The notes under the pieces were generated by a model that was not told the DNA's origin, did no database searches, and worked only from the letters and a program-made list of their open reading frames with translations. The position numbers were made by a program, and so were the translations under genes. A stretch of 64,000 bases of DNA from Novosphingobium sp. PC22D (lineage in GTDB: Bacteria; Pseudomonadota; Alphaproteobacteria; Sphingomonadales; Sphingomonadaceae), in contig NZ_MWMO01000008.1 of assembly GCF_002556635.1 (NCBI RefSeq), positions 1 through 64,000 of the forward strand, written 5' to 3'. The stretch's first letter is position 1. Each line of letters begins with the position of its first letter. Of the stretch, positions 45,578-53,753 are shown one piece after another.

Positions 45578-46477
45578 ATGGCCAGTCAGGCCCTGGCAGT
45601 CCCTCTGCACGGCGTGCAACCGGTCGCCGAAACCAAGGCGCCCGCCGTGCTGGTCGTGAACGACGACCGCGAATGCACCGCCAACTGCGCGCGGATGCTC
45701 GAAGACCTCAATTACATCTATTTCTGCGCCGGATCGGCCCGCGAGGCGCTGGAGCGGCTGGCGCGCGAACCGTCGATCCAGATCATCCTGGTCGACCTGC
45801 ACATGCCGGCGATGGACGGTTTCGTCCTGATCGAGGAAGCGCGGGCCCGGCTCGGCGGATCGCGACCGCTGGCGGCGGCGATGATCACCAACAAGCTCAC
45901 CACCGAGATCGCGGTAAAGGGCCTCCATGTCGAGGCGGTCGACGTACTGTGCCGCCCGCTTCAGTTCGACGCCTATTCGAGCGCGCTGCGCCGGGCGATG
46001 CGCTACCTCAGCGCGCGGCGCGAGATCGCCGACGGCGCGAGCATGTCGAACTTCAGCCAGCAGCTCTCGCGGCTGGTCTCGGTGCTCGAGGGCAAGACGC
46101 TCGAGCCGCGCCAGGAAACGCGGATGACCGACAAGGAGATCGGAGCGACGTTGCGCGCGATCATCGCCTCGCGCTCACTGCGCAACCGCTTCTTCCCGAG
46201 CCAGATGTTCGCCGATCCGGCCTGGGACATCCTGCTCGATCTGACCCGCGCCAAGTTCGACGGGCAGCAGGTCTCGGTCTCGAGCGTGTGCATCGCCGCC
46301 TCGGTGCCGATGAGCACGGCCTTGCGCTGGGTTCGCCAGATGACCGATGCGGGCCTGCTGCGGCGCTGGACCGATCCGAAGGACCGGCGCCGCGACCTGA
46401 TCACGCTGACCGACACCACCGCCGCGCACATGCGCGACTATCTCACCGCGGTGAACGGGATGCTCACGAAGCTGTAA
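45578..46477 (+). CDS. Response regulator with winged-helix (MarR-type) output domain
   Basis: 299 residues. Receiver domain about 23-140: acidic pair in VVNDDRE, phospho-acceptor Asp in ILVDLHMPAMDGF, switch Thr in AAMITNK; the usual Lys-Pro of strand 5 reads Arg-Pro (VLCRPL), so the conserved lysine is substituted. A helical linker (about 150-205) leads to a winged-helix domain (about 215-299; VSVSSVCIAASVPMSTALRW, DAGLLRRWTDPKDRRRDLIT). AAGGAG at 45562-45567 precedes ATG 45578. No histidine kinase is in the window. Divergent placement suggests control of the secretion locus. Confidence 0.88.
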   Translation: MASQALAVPLHGVQPVAETKAPAVLVVNDDRECTANCARMLEDLNYIYFCAGSAREALERLAREPSIQIILVDLHMPAMDGFVLIEEARARLGGSRPLAAAMITNKLTTEIAVKGLHVEAVDVLCRPLQFDAYSSALRRAMRYLSARREIADGASMSNFSQQLSRLVSVLEGKTLEPRQETRMTDKEIGATLRAIIASRSLRNRFFPSQMFADPAWDILLDLTRAKFDGQQVSVSSVCIAASVPMSTALRWVRQMTDAGLLRRWTDPKDRRRDLITLTDTTAAHMRDYLTAVNGMLTKL

Positions 46478-46481
46478 GGCC

Positions 46482-46529
46482 GTGGCGGGCCGGACGCGGG
46501 AACGTGTTGCCGCGTCCGGGCCCCGCCAC
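46482..46529. repeat. Long GC-rich hairpin between convergent genes
   Basis: GTGGCGGG-CCGGACGCGG (46482-46499) pairs with CCGCGTCCGG and CCCGCCAC (46510-46529) with one 2-base bulge. There is no U-run on either side. It sits exactly between the stops of the response regulator and the 186-aa gene, and probably serves as a terminator or mRNA end protector for both. Confidence 0.6.
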
Positions 46530-46531
46530 CC

Positions 46532-47092
46532 TCAGTCGTTCGGCGTTTCGCCGGCCTCCTCGGCCATCTTCTTGGCGACGTCTTCCTGCGCCTTCTTCTG
46601 GAAGTATTCGCGCTCGGCCGCTTCGACGCGGGCCTGCTCGTCGGCCGCCTCTTCGTCAATCTGCGAGAGCCGGCGCTGGCGCTCCGCGTCGATCAGCTCG
46701 CTGAACCGGACGTCGGATCCGTTGGCCCGCTCGGCATAGGCCGCGTTGATCAGCTTCTGCGTGCAGCCGGTGCTGCCGCCCGCGCCGACCGGCGAACAGC
46801 TCAGCGTGCCGGTCTGACCGATCGTCTCGTAAGCGAGGACCTTCTCGTTCCACGCCTCGCTCTGTGGCGAATCGATGCCGCGCAGCGGCTCGGGAATCCG
46901 ATAGCGCTCCGATTCGTCCTTGCGCGCGCAGATGACGATGTCGCCGCCTTCCGATTTCGGACAGGGATCGTCGCCGTAGACGATGACCTGGTTGATCCGC
47001 TCGCCTTCGCTCTGGGCCTGCGCCGAGCCTGCCATCGCGAGGCTCGCGCCAAGAGTGGCGACTAGGACGGCAATTCGATCGAGGCGGCGCAT
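46532..47092 (-). CDS. Exported hypothetical protein with coiled-coil C terminus (186 aa)
   Basis: Signal peptide 1-26 (ending SAQAQ). The mature part has four cysteines (DDPCPKSE, VICARK, LSCSPVG, GCTQKL) likely forming two disulfides, a RYRIPEPLRGID segment, and a C-terminal charged helix (about 125-180; RRLSQIDEEAADEQARVEAA) with coiled-coil character. I recognise the general type from sphingomonad genomes but know no function. Start ATG 47092 gives the signal peptide directly. Confidence 0.78.
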   Translation of the reverse strand: MRRLDRIAVLVATLGASLAMAGSAQAQSEGERINQVIVYGDDPCPKSEGGDIVICARKDESERYRIPEPLRGIDSPQSEAWNEKVLAYETIGQTGTLSCSPVGAGGSTGCTQKLINAAYAERANGSDVRFSELIDAERQRRLSQIDEEAADEQARVEAAEREYFQKKAQEDVAKKMAEEAGETPND

Positions 47093-47192
47093 CGCATGGG
47101 CTCCTGCAGGCGTAAGGGCATGAAAGACATATAGGCTCGTGCCTATTGAATGATAGCTGAAGCGGGACGAATTGTCCCGAGCCCCCCGATGG

Positions 47193-47705
47193 TCAGAGGC
47201 GCTCGGAGAGACGAATCGCGACGCGGCACCCCAGCCGGATCGCGCCCGAGAGCAGCGGATAGGCGGGCGCGTCGCGTGCGCCCGCCTCGAAGGCGATGTC
47301 CCGATGCTCGCGCTCGTCGTCGCGGAACTCGCGTATCGCGCCGGCAAGTTCCGGGTCCTCGTCGCCCAGTTCGTCGAGTTGCTGCGTGTAGTGCCTGTCG
47401 ATCTCGGTCTCGATCGCCGCGGTGCAGGCCATCGCGGCCTCCGGGCCGAGCAACGCGGTCGCCGCGCCCAGCGCATAGCCGGCGGCCGACCAGACCGGCT
47501 GCAGCACCGTCGGCCGCACGCCGCGCTCGGTCATCATCGCGTCGAACCGCTCGCGATGGCCCACTTCCTGCGCGGCCATGCCGGCCACCAGCGAAGCGTT
47601 CGGAGCACGGTTGCCCATGACCGCGATCTGACCTCCGTAGATTCGGGTGGCCCCGAATTCCCCGGCCTGATCGACCCGCAGCATGCGGGCGGTCTTGTCG
47701 CTCAT
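47193..47705 (-). CDS. coq7: Demethoxyubiquinone hydroxylase (COQ7 family)
   Basis: Di-iron carboxylate monooxygenase of ubiquinone biosynthesis. 170 residues with two four-helix metal motifs: GEFGATRIYGGQ and EVGHRERF in the first half, ETEIDRHY and DDEREHRD in the second, giving the six Glu/His ligands. Peripheral on the inner membrane. It overlaps dsbB by four bases (ATGA), an arrangement tying quinone synthesis to the quinone-reducing DsbB. Confidence 0.95.
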   Translation of the reverse strand: MSDKTARMLRVDQAGEFGATRIYGGQIAVMGNRAPNASLVAGMAAQEVGHRERFDAMMTERGVRPTVLQPVWSAAGYALGAATALLGPEAAMACTAAIETEIDRHYTQQLDELGDEDPELAGAIREFRDDEREHRDIAFEAGARDAPAYPLLSGAIRLGCRVAIRLSERL

Positions 47706-48175
47706 GACGCGCTCCCTTTTCTCGTCAGCAGAAACGCGATAGCCAGCGCCGCCGCGCCCGAAAAGAGGAAGTTCCAGCCCGCGAGCGAAATCCCGAACAG
47801 GCTCCAGGGCGCGACGTCGCAGCGAATCACCGGCGCGCCCATGATCGCCTCGAGCGGATCGGCGCCATGCCCCAGCGCATTGCCGGTGCAGGCGGTCAGG
47901 CCTTCCCACCAGCCGTACTCCACTCCGGCGTGAAAGCCGCCGATCAGGCCGGACACCGCGATGGCGAGCGCGGCGAGCGCCACGAACAGCCGCGCAGGCG
48001 GAATGACGAAGGCGAGTCCGGCCAGCGCCAGCGCGGCGAAGTGCGGATAGCGCTGCCACCAGCACATCTCGCAGGGATAGAGCCCGAAGACATACTGGCT
48101 GACATAGGCGCCGCCGAGCAGGAACAGCGGCGCGGCAAGCGCAAGGAAACGCGCCGCTCTGCTCGCCTCGCTCAT
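47702..48175 (-). CDS. dsbB: Disulfide bond formation protein B
   Basis: 157-residue four-helix inner-membrane protein that reoxidises DsbA and passes electrons to ubiquinone. First redox pair CEMC in GLYPCEMCWWQRYPH; the second periplasmic loop has cysteines in TACTGN and VIRCDV. Lengths of the helices fit the family. It lies 10 bp after ctpA and overlaps coq7. Confidence 0.94.
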   Translation of the reverse strand: MSEASRAARFLALAAPLFLLGGAYVSQYVFGLYPCEMCWWQRYPHFAALALAGLAFVIPPARLFVALAALAIAVSGLIGGFHAGVEYGWWEGLTACTGNALGHGADPLEAIMGAPVIRCDVAPWSLFGISLAGWNFLFSGAAALAIAFLLTRKGSAS

Positions 48176-48185
48176 GCCGGGCGCC

Positions 48186-49517
48186 TCAGCGCTTGCGCGC
48201 GGCGAGCGCCGGACCGCTCGCGGTGCGCTTGAGCGTCTGCACCGCGTAGTGAAGCTGGAAGTCCTCGATTCCCTGCTTCTTGAGCTCGTCCGCGGTCATC
48301 GCGAAGCGCGGGTCTTCCTTCTTGTCCTCTTCGAGCTTCTTGTCGTCGAGCGAGATCTCGTTGATCAGATGCCCCCGCAAGTCCGATTCGCGCACGGCCC
48401 GTTCGGCCCGGGCCTGTGCGTTCGGATCGGAGAGCTGGGGCACCTTGATGTCCGGCTCGATCCCGCCTTCCTGAACCGAATGACCCGAGGGCGTGTAGTA
48501 GCGCGCCGTCGTCAGCTTGACCGCGCTCGAACGGTCGAGCCCGATCAGCGACTGGACACTACCCTTGCCGAAGCTGCGCTCGCCCATGACGACCGCGCGC
48601 TTCTGGTCCTGCAGCGCGCCGGCGACGATCTCGGAGGCCGAGGCGCTGCCCGCGTCGATCAGCACGACGATCGGCAGCCCGCCCGCGACATCGCCCTTGT
48701 GCGCGCGATAGACGAGGTTCTCGCTGGAAAGACGCCCGCGCTGCGAGACGATATCGCCCTTCTCGAGGAACAGATCGGACAGAGCCACCGCCTCGTCGAG
48801 CGATCCGCCCGGATTCGACCGCAAGTCGAGCACGATGCCGGCAAGGCCGTCGCCGACCTGCGTCTTGATCGAGGAAATCGCTTCGTTGACGTCGCGGCCT
48901 ACGTCGCGCGAGAACTCGTTCACCGAGATGATGCCGACATTGTCCTTCACCTCGTGCGTGACCGGCTCCAGCTCGATGACGCCGCGCGTCACGGTGACGT
49001 CGAAAGGCTCGTCGCGGCCGGGGCGGAACACGGTCAGCCGGATCGTGGTCCCCGCCGGCCCGCGCATCTTCGAGACCGCCTCGTCGAGATCGCGGTCGAA
49101 GTAGAGCACGCCGTCGAGGTGGGTGATGAAGTCGCCCGCCTTGAGCCCCGCCTTGTCGGCCGGGCTGCCCTTGAACGGCGAGATGATCTTGACCGCCCCG
49201 TCTTCCATGATCACCGACAGGCCGAGGCCGGTGTAGTTCCCGTCGATCATCGTTTCGAGCCGTTCGAGCGAGGCCCCATCGAGATAGCTCGAATGCGGAT
49301 CGAGGCTGGCGAGCATGCCGTCGATCGCGCCGCGCAGCAGCTTGTCGTCATCGACGTCGTCGACGTAGTTTTCCTTCACGAGCTGGTAGATGGCGAACAG
49401 CTTCCCGAACTCCGGGCCCGAGCGGCCGTCGACCGCCGCCAGCCCCGCAGTGGTCGCGGGAATCAGCGCGACCGCGCTGACCAGCGCGGTGGCGCGAAAC
49501 AGGGGAGCAAATTTCAT
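48186..49517 (-). CDS. C-terminal processing peptidase (S41 family, CtpA-like)
   Basis: 443 residues. Signal sequence 1-27, helical N-terminal part (YQLVKENYVDDVDDDKLLRGA), PDZ domain (about 90-170; GLGLSVIMEDGAVKIISPFK, AGLKAGDFITHLDGV) and the tail-specific protease core with GSASASEIVAGAL near residues 291-303 (catalytic Ser) and GERSFGKGSVQS near 314 (catalytic Lys). The C terminus carries an acidic/lysine-rich linker. Periplasmic processing or degradation, often paired with EnvC-type amidase activators as here. ATG 49517 starts the signal peptide; the frame is open to 49547. Confidence 0.94.
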   Translation of the reverse strand: MKFAPLFRATALVSAVALIPATTAGLAAVDGRSGPEFGKLFAIYQLVKENYVDDVDDDKLLRGAIDGMLASLDPHSSYLDGASLERLETMIDGNYTGLGLSVIMEDGAVKIISPFKGSPADKAGLKAGDFITHLDGVLYFDRDLDEAVSKMRGPAGTTIRLTVFRPGRDEPFDVTVTRGVIELEPVTHEVKDNVGIISVNEFSRDVGRDVNEAISSIKTQVGDGLAGIVLDLRSNPGGSLDEAVALSDLFLEKGDIVSQRGRLSSENLVYRAHKGDVAGGLPIVVLIDAGSASASEIVAGALQDQKRAVVMGERSFGKGSVQSLIGLDRSSAVKLTTARYYTPSGHSVQEGGIEPDIKVPQLSDPNAQARAERAVRESDLRGHLINEISLDDKKLEEDKKEDPRFAMTADELKKQGIEDFQLHYAVQTLKRTASGPALAARKR

Positions 49518-49629
49518 CGCGGTCGGGCCTCTAGCAATTTCGGCCATTCTATGCGCCTTTGGCGGTTAACGCCAGATGGCCGGATCGCCAGACCGTTCCG
49601 ACGAACGCCCGATCCGCCAGGACGAACGG

Positions 49630-50862
49630 CTAGCGAAGGTAGCGCAGCGGATTGACCGGCTCTCCGTCCTTGCGCAGCTCGACCCCCACCAGCGGCGATC
49701 CCGGCCCCGCCATGCCGAGCGGCGCGCCCGCGACCAGCTCGTCGCCGACGCGCACGTCGAGCCGGGCGAGACCGGTGACGAGCGAGGTCCAGCCGCCCTC
49801 GTGCTCGATGATGGCGATGCGGCCATAGCCGCGATAGGGCCCGGCGAAGGCGACTCGTCCCGCGGCGGGCGCGATGACTTGCGCGTTGGCGCGCGATTCG
49901 AGTTCGAGCCCGCGCGAACGGCGCTGGTTGGGAAGCGCCTCGGCGAAGCCCGAGACGACATGGCCGCCGACGGGCAGGACGTAGGCCCCGAGCCCGCGCG
50001 GCGCAGGGGCGAAATCCGCCGCCTCGATCACGCGCGATTGCTGCGGACGCGGCGGGCGCATGATCGGCCCGGGCAGCCGCGCCAGTTCCTCGCGCAATTC
50101 GCCCTGGCGACCCACTTCCTCGACCAGCGTACCCAGGTCGCCGGCCTTTTCCGCCAGCGCCAGCGCACGCTCGGCCTCGCGCGCGGCGGTGCCCGAGGCC
50201 GCGCGGCTGGCGAGCCGCTGGCGGCTTTCGAGCGTCGCGAGCTGCTTGCGCCGGTCGGCCAGCTCGGCCTCGGTGCGCTTGAGCGCCTCGGCCGCGGCCA
50301 GCGCGCGGCGTTCCAGTGCGCGGCCGCGCGCGATCTCGTCGCGCAGCGCGGCGGTCCGCGTCTCGACCTCGGGCAGCATGGTTTCGAGCAGCGCGCGCAT
50401 GTGCATGGTGTCGCGCACCGAACCCGGACGCAGCAGCGCGAGCGCCGGCGGGCGGCGTGACAGCCGTTGCAGCGCGGCGGTGAGACGCACGAGCGGCCGC
50501 TGGCGCTCGGCCAGCCGGGCGCTGAGGCCCGCGCGCGCCTTGGCGACGAGCCGGGCCTGCGCCTCCTGCGCGGAGGCGGCCGCCTCGGTTTCCTGGATGC
50601 GCGCGGCGAGCGCCGCCGCCTCGCGCGCGGTGCGCTCGGCCTGTTCGGACGCCTTGCGCGCCTGCGCCTCGAGCTGCTCGGCGCGCGCGCGGGCCTGCCC
50701 GCCCTGACGGCGCGCGGCCGCCAGTTGCGCCTGGATCTCCTCGACCCCCGTCCCGGTCCCGAACCGGGCGCCGTCGACGGCCGACGCGCCTTGCGCCAGC
50801 ACCGCTGCGGCACAGCCCGCCAGGGCCGTCGCTGAAATGAGGGTGATGCGCGCGGGGATCAT
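49630..50862 (-). CDS. EnvC-like murein hydrolase activator (degenerate LytM)
   Basis: 410 residues. Signal peptide about 1-28, a long Ala/Arg/Glu coiled coil (about 38-260), and a C-terminal LytM/M23 fold (about 295-405). The zinc ligands are lost: the usual HxxxD position reads RGLELES and HxH reads VGVELRKDG. Such degenerate LytM factors do not cut peptidoglycan but activate amidases during cell separation. ATG 50862 fits the signal peptide. Order rlmH-envC-ctpA is well conserved in proteobacteria. Confidence 0.92.
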   Translation of the reverse strand: MIPARITLISATALAGCAAAVLAQGASAVDGARFGTGTGVEEIQAQLAAARRQGGQARARAEQLEAQARKASEQAERTAREAAALAARIQETEAAASAQEAQARLVAKARAGLSARLAERQRPLVRLTAALQRLSRRPPALALLRPGSVRDTMHMRALLETMLPEVETRTAALRDEIARGRALERRALAAAEALKRTEAELADRRKQLATLESRQRLASRAASGTAAREAERALALAEKAGDLGTLVEEVGRQGELREELARLPGPIMRPPRPQQSRVIEAADFAPAPRGLGAYVLPVGGHVVSGFAEALPNQRRSRGLELESRANAQVIAPAAGRVAFAGPYRGYGRIAIIEHEGGWTSLVTGLARLDVRVGDELVAGAPLGMAGPGSPLVGVELRKDGEPVNPLRYLR

Positions 50863-50916
50863 GCCAGAAGTCCTAGCGCCCGCCTCGCGCGCCCGGCAAG
50901 CCCTGGCCCGCAAGCC

Positions 50917-51339
50917 TCAACCCGAGCGGTGATAGGGATGGCCCGCGAGGATGCTGGTCGCGCGCCAGAGCTGCTCGGCGAGCATGGCGCGGGCGAGCAG
51001 GTGCGGCCAGGTCATCGCACCAAAGGCGACCAGCAGGTCGGCGCGCGCGCGTGTCTCGTCGTCATGACCATCGGCGGCGCCGATCTGGAAACGCGCCTCG
51101 CGCACGCCGTCGTCGCGCCAGCGCCCGAGGATCGCGGCGAAATCTTCGGAGGTCATGGCCTTGCCGCGCTCGTCGAGCAGGACGAGGCGCCCCGGCGCCG
51201 CCATTTCGGGAATGCGTCCCCCGGTCTCGGGCAATTCGGTGTGCTTGAACGGCCAGGACAGCCGCCGGGCGTAGCGGTCGAGGAGGTCGGCCTCGGGGCT
51301 GCGGCCCAGCTTGCCCCGGGCGACAATGTGCAAAAGCAT
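50917..51339 (-). CDS. rlmH: 23S rRNA (pseudouridine1915-N3)-methyltransferase
   Basis: 140-residue SPOUT methyltransferase acting on helix 69 of 23S rRNA in the assembled ribosome. Seen: PETGGRIPEM, LVLLDERGKAMTSEDFA (SAM-knot region) and the C-terminal MLAEQLWRATSILAGHPYHR, which is diagnostic for RlmH. Length is slightly short of the E. coli 155. It follows rsfS in the conserved nadD-rsfS-rlmH order. Confidence 0.95.
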   Translation of the reverse strand: MLLHIVARGKLGRSPEADLLDRYARRLSWPFKHTELPETGGRIPEMAAPGRLVLLDERGKAMTSEDFAAILGRWRDDGVREARFQIGAADGHDDETRARADLLVAFGAMTWPHLLARAMLAEQLWRATSILAGHPYHRSG

Positions 51340-51430
51340 CCCTGCGCGCCCTCCCGCGGTTCGCGCGACTTGGTCAAAACGGCACCGGACCCCGGCGCGG
51401 GGCCGTCACGAAGCTACTCGTGCGCGCCGC

Positions 51431-51832
51431 TCAGGCTACCCCGGCGGCACCCTCTCCGAAGCCCCACATGCGCTCGAGATTGTAGAAGCTGCGCACTTCG
51501 GGACGGAAGAGATGGACGATCACTTCTCCGGCATCGACCAGAACCCAGTCGGCGGCGGGAAGACCCTCGATCCTCGGATTGCCGAAACCGGCGTTCTTGA
51601 GCCGTTCGGCCAGTTTCTGCGCCATGGCGGCGACTTGCCGGGTCGATCGGCCGCTGGCCACAACCATATAGTCGGCAATGCTCGATTTTCCTTCGAGCGC
51701 GATGGTCACCACTTCCTGGGCCTGATCGTCGTCGAGCGATTCCAGGACCAGCGACAAGCGAGGCTCGGCCTCGTCAGCCATGGCGATGGCGGCGGCGCCG
51801 GCCTTGACCGGCTGGATATGCGCCTGTGTCAT
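51431..51832 (-). CDS. rsfS: Ribosomal silencing factor RsfS
   Basis: 133 residues. The DUF143 core spans about 27-125: LVLESLDDDQAQEVVTIALE, SSIADYMVVASGRSTRQVAA, GLPAADWVLVDAGEVIVHLF and RSFYNLERMWG, all conserved. It binds uL14 and prevents subunit joining when nutrients are short. The N terminus is extended by about 20 residues; a second Met at residue 18 could be the real start. Confidence 0.95.
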   Translation of the reverse strand: MTQAHIQPVKAGAAAIAMADEAEPRLSLVLESLDDDQAQEVVTIALEGKSSIADYMVVASGRSTRQVAAMAQKLAERLKNAGFGNPRIEGLPAADWVLVDAGEVIVHLFRPEVRSFYNLERMWGFGEGAAGVA

Positions 51833-51980
51833 CGAGTTTGTGTAGACTCCTCTCGTGCAAGTATTCGCAAGATGGGTTCCATCCCGCTTGCTGCAACCGC
51901 CATTTCGGAACGAGCGCTGATCGGAGCGTGAAAGCCAAGCCCCGAATGTGCGCCAGACCGCAAGGCGGCGACAGTCCTGC

Positions 51981-52622
51981 TCACGCGGTGGTACCGGAAA
52001 TGGGACGATGCGTGATGTCGTCGCGCAAGGAGCCCGGAAGAGGCCTGGCGGCCCAGTCAGGATCGGCCTCGCGAAGCGCGGTGGCCGATCGTGGATCAGG
52101 ATCGAAACGCAGTATCACAAGCGCCGGGGCGCTCCATCCGTCCCGGGTGAAGAGTCTGGACGCGGGCACCCGGTAACGCCCGAGCCAGGCCATCGCGGGG
52201 CTCGCGAAAGCATCGCCATCATAGCCCGGCCGGGCGATAACCGCAATCGGCATCGTGCGCGCGATCGCCCGCCAGTTCTTCCAGCGATGGAATTGCGCCA
52301 GATTGTCGCTGCCCATGAGCCAGACGAACCGGTTGCGCGGCCAGCGCGCGACCATCCGCCTGAGGGTGTTCCACGTGTAACGCGTGCCGAACTCGCGCTC
52401 GATCGCGGTGACGCGGATCGGCGCGCGGCGCGCCTGCTGGCGCGCCGACGCGAAGCGCATGGCCAGCGGGGCCATGCCCGCATCGCGTTTGAGCGGATTG
52501 CCGGGCGAGACCAGCCACCAGATCTCGTCGAGATGCAGCGCCTTGGCGGCGAAAAGCGATATCCGCCGGTGCCCGCCGTGCGCGGGATTGAAGCTGCCCC
52601 CCAATAGACCGATTCGGCTCAC
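51981..52622 (-). CDS. nadD: Nicotinate-nucleotide adenylyltransferase
   Basis: Makes deamido-NAD from nicotinate mononucleotide and ATP. 213 residues with the nucleotidyltransferase loop GLLGGSFNPAHGGHRRIS (HxGH-type HGGH), WWLVSPGNPLK, WLMGSDNLAQFHRWKNW and RSATALRE in place of the ISxTxxR signature. Start is GTG 52622, overlapping the aldo/keto reductase stop as GTGA. rsfS follows after 148 bp, in which I see no gene. Confidence 0.94.
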   Translation of the reverse strand: MSRIGLLGGSFNPAHGGHRRISLFAAKALHLDEIWWLVSPGNPLKRDAGMAPLAMRFASARQQARRAPIRVTAIEREFGTRYTWNTLRRMVARWPRNRFVWLMGSDNLAQFHRWKNWRAIARTMPIAVIARPGYDGDAFASPAMAWLGRYRVPASRLFTRDGWSAPALVILRFDPDPRSATALREADPDWAARPLPGSLRDDITHRPISGTTA

Positions 52623-53659
52623 CGCGCGGGCATGGCCCCGGCCTGCGCGCCCGAGCGATAGGCCGCTTGTCGCTCGATCATCCAGCCGGGATAGGTCGAG
52701 CCGGCCGGCATCGCCCCATCGAGGCGGGCGATATCGTCGGGAAACAGCGCGAAGCGCGTCGCACCGAGATTGTCGGTGAGTTGCTCGGCCTTGCGCGCGC
52801 CGACGATGAGGCTGGTCACGACCGGCTTCGACAGTAGCCAGCTCAACGCAACCTGCGGCACGCTGGCGTCGTGGCGCCCGGCGATCTCGCGCATGAGCGC
52901 GACGAGATCGTAGGCCCGCTCCTTATCGATCGGCGGGAAATCAAAATTGGCGCGGCGGCCCTCGCCCTCGCTCTCGCGGGTGTACTTGCCCGAGAGGAAT
53001 CCGCCCGCGAGCGGACTCCAGACCATCAGGCCCAGTCCTTCGCTTTCGAGCATCGGCACCAGCTCGGTCTCGAGATCGCGCCCGGCCACCGAGTAATAGG
53101 CCTGAAGCGAGGCGAACGATTCCCAGCCGCGCCGCTCGGAAATTCCCAGCGCCTTGACGATCTGCCAGGCCGCCCAGTTCGACACGCCGATATAGCGCGC
53201 CCGGCCCGAGCGGACGATGTCGTCGAGCGCGCGCAACGTTTCCTCGAGCGGCGTCGCCGGGTCCCAGCCGTGGATCTGGTAGAGATCGACGTGATCGAGC
53301 CCGAGCCGTTCGAGGCTGGCGTCGATCTGCGTCAGCAAGTGGTAGCGCGAGGCGCCGCGGTCGTTGACGCCACCGCCCATCGGCCCGAGCGCCTTGGTCG
53401 CGATCACGACATCACTGCGCGCCACCCCGAGATCGCGCAGCGCCTGCCCGGTCACGGTCTCGGCAAGCCCGCCCGAATAGACATTGGCGGTGTCGATGAA
53501 GTTGATCCCGCCTTCGAGCGCGGTCTTCACGATCGCGTTGGCCGCCTGCTGATCGAGCGATCCCATCGCCGACCATTGGCCGCCCCCGGCGAAGGTAATC
53601 GTGCCGAGGCATAGCTCGGACACGAAAAGGCCGGTCCGTCCCAACGGCTTGTATTTCAT
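52619..53659 (-). CDS. Aldo/keto reductase
   Basis: 346 residues, (beta/alpha)8 NADPH oxidoreductase. The catalytic tetrad is visible: Asp in FIDTANVYS, Tyr in NVYSGG, Lys in ATKALGP and His in DLYQIHGWDP. SNWAAWQIVKAL and VTSLIVGARKAEQL match the AKR signatures. Substrate unknown. Homologues usually start MKYKxLGRTG, so ATG 53659 is preferred to 53677. It lies inside the otherwise conserved proA-nadD order and overlaps nadD. Confidence 0.92.
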   Translation of the reverse strand: MKYKPLGRTGLFVSELCLGTITFAGGGQWSAMGSLDQQAANAIVKTALEGGINFIDTANVYSGGLAETVTGQALRDLGVARSDVVIATKALGPMGGGVNDRGASRYHLLTQIDASLERLGLDHVDLYQIHGWDPATPLEETLRALDDIVRSGRARYIGVSNWAAWQIVKALGISERRGWESFASLQAYYSVAGRDLETELVPMLESEGLGLMVWSPLAGGFLSGKYTRESEGEGRRANFDFPPIDKERAYDLVALMREIAGRHDASVPQVALSWLLSKPVVTSLIVGARKAEQLTDNLGATRFALFPDDIARLDGAMPAGSTYPGWMIERQAAYRSGAQAGAMPAR

Positions 53660-53753
53660 CGCTGACAATCTCCTCACGCTGGCCCGCAGATGGGATCGCG
53701 GAGCCGCGATCGCAAGCGCCGCGCGGACCGCCGCTCCGGCGCGGCGCGAACTC

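Noticed and set aside
45145..46704. Long plus-strand frame overlapping the response regulator
   Set aside because: Arg/Gly/Pro-rich shadow in another frame; the response regulator frame has clear domains and an AAGGAG site.
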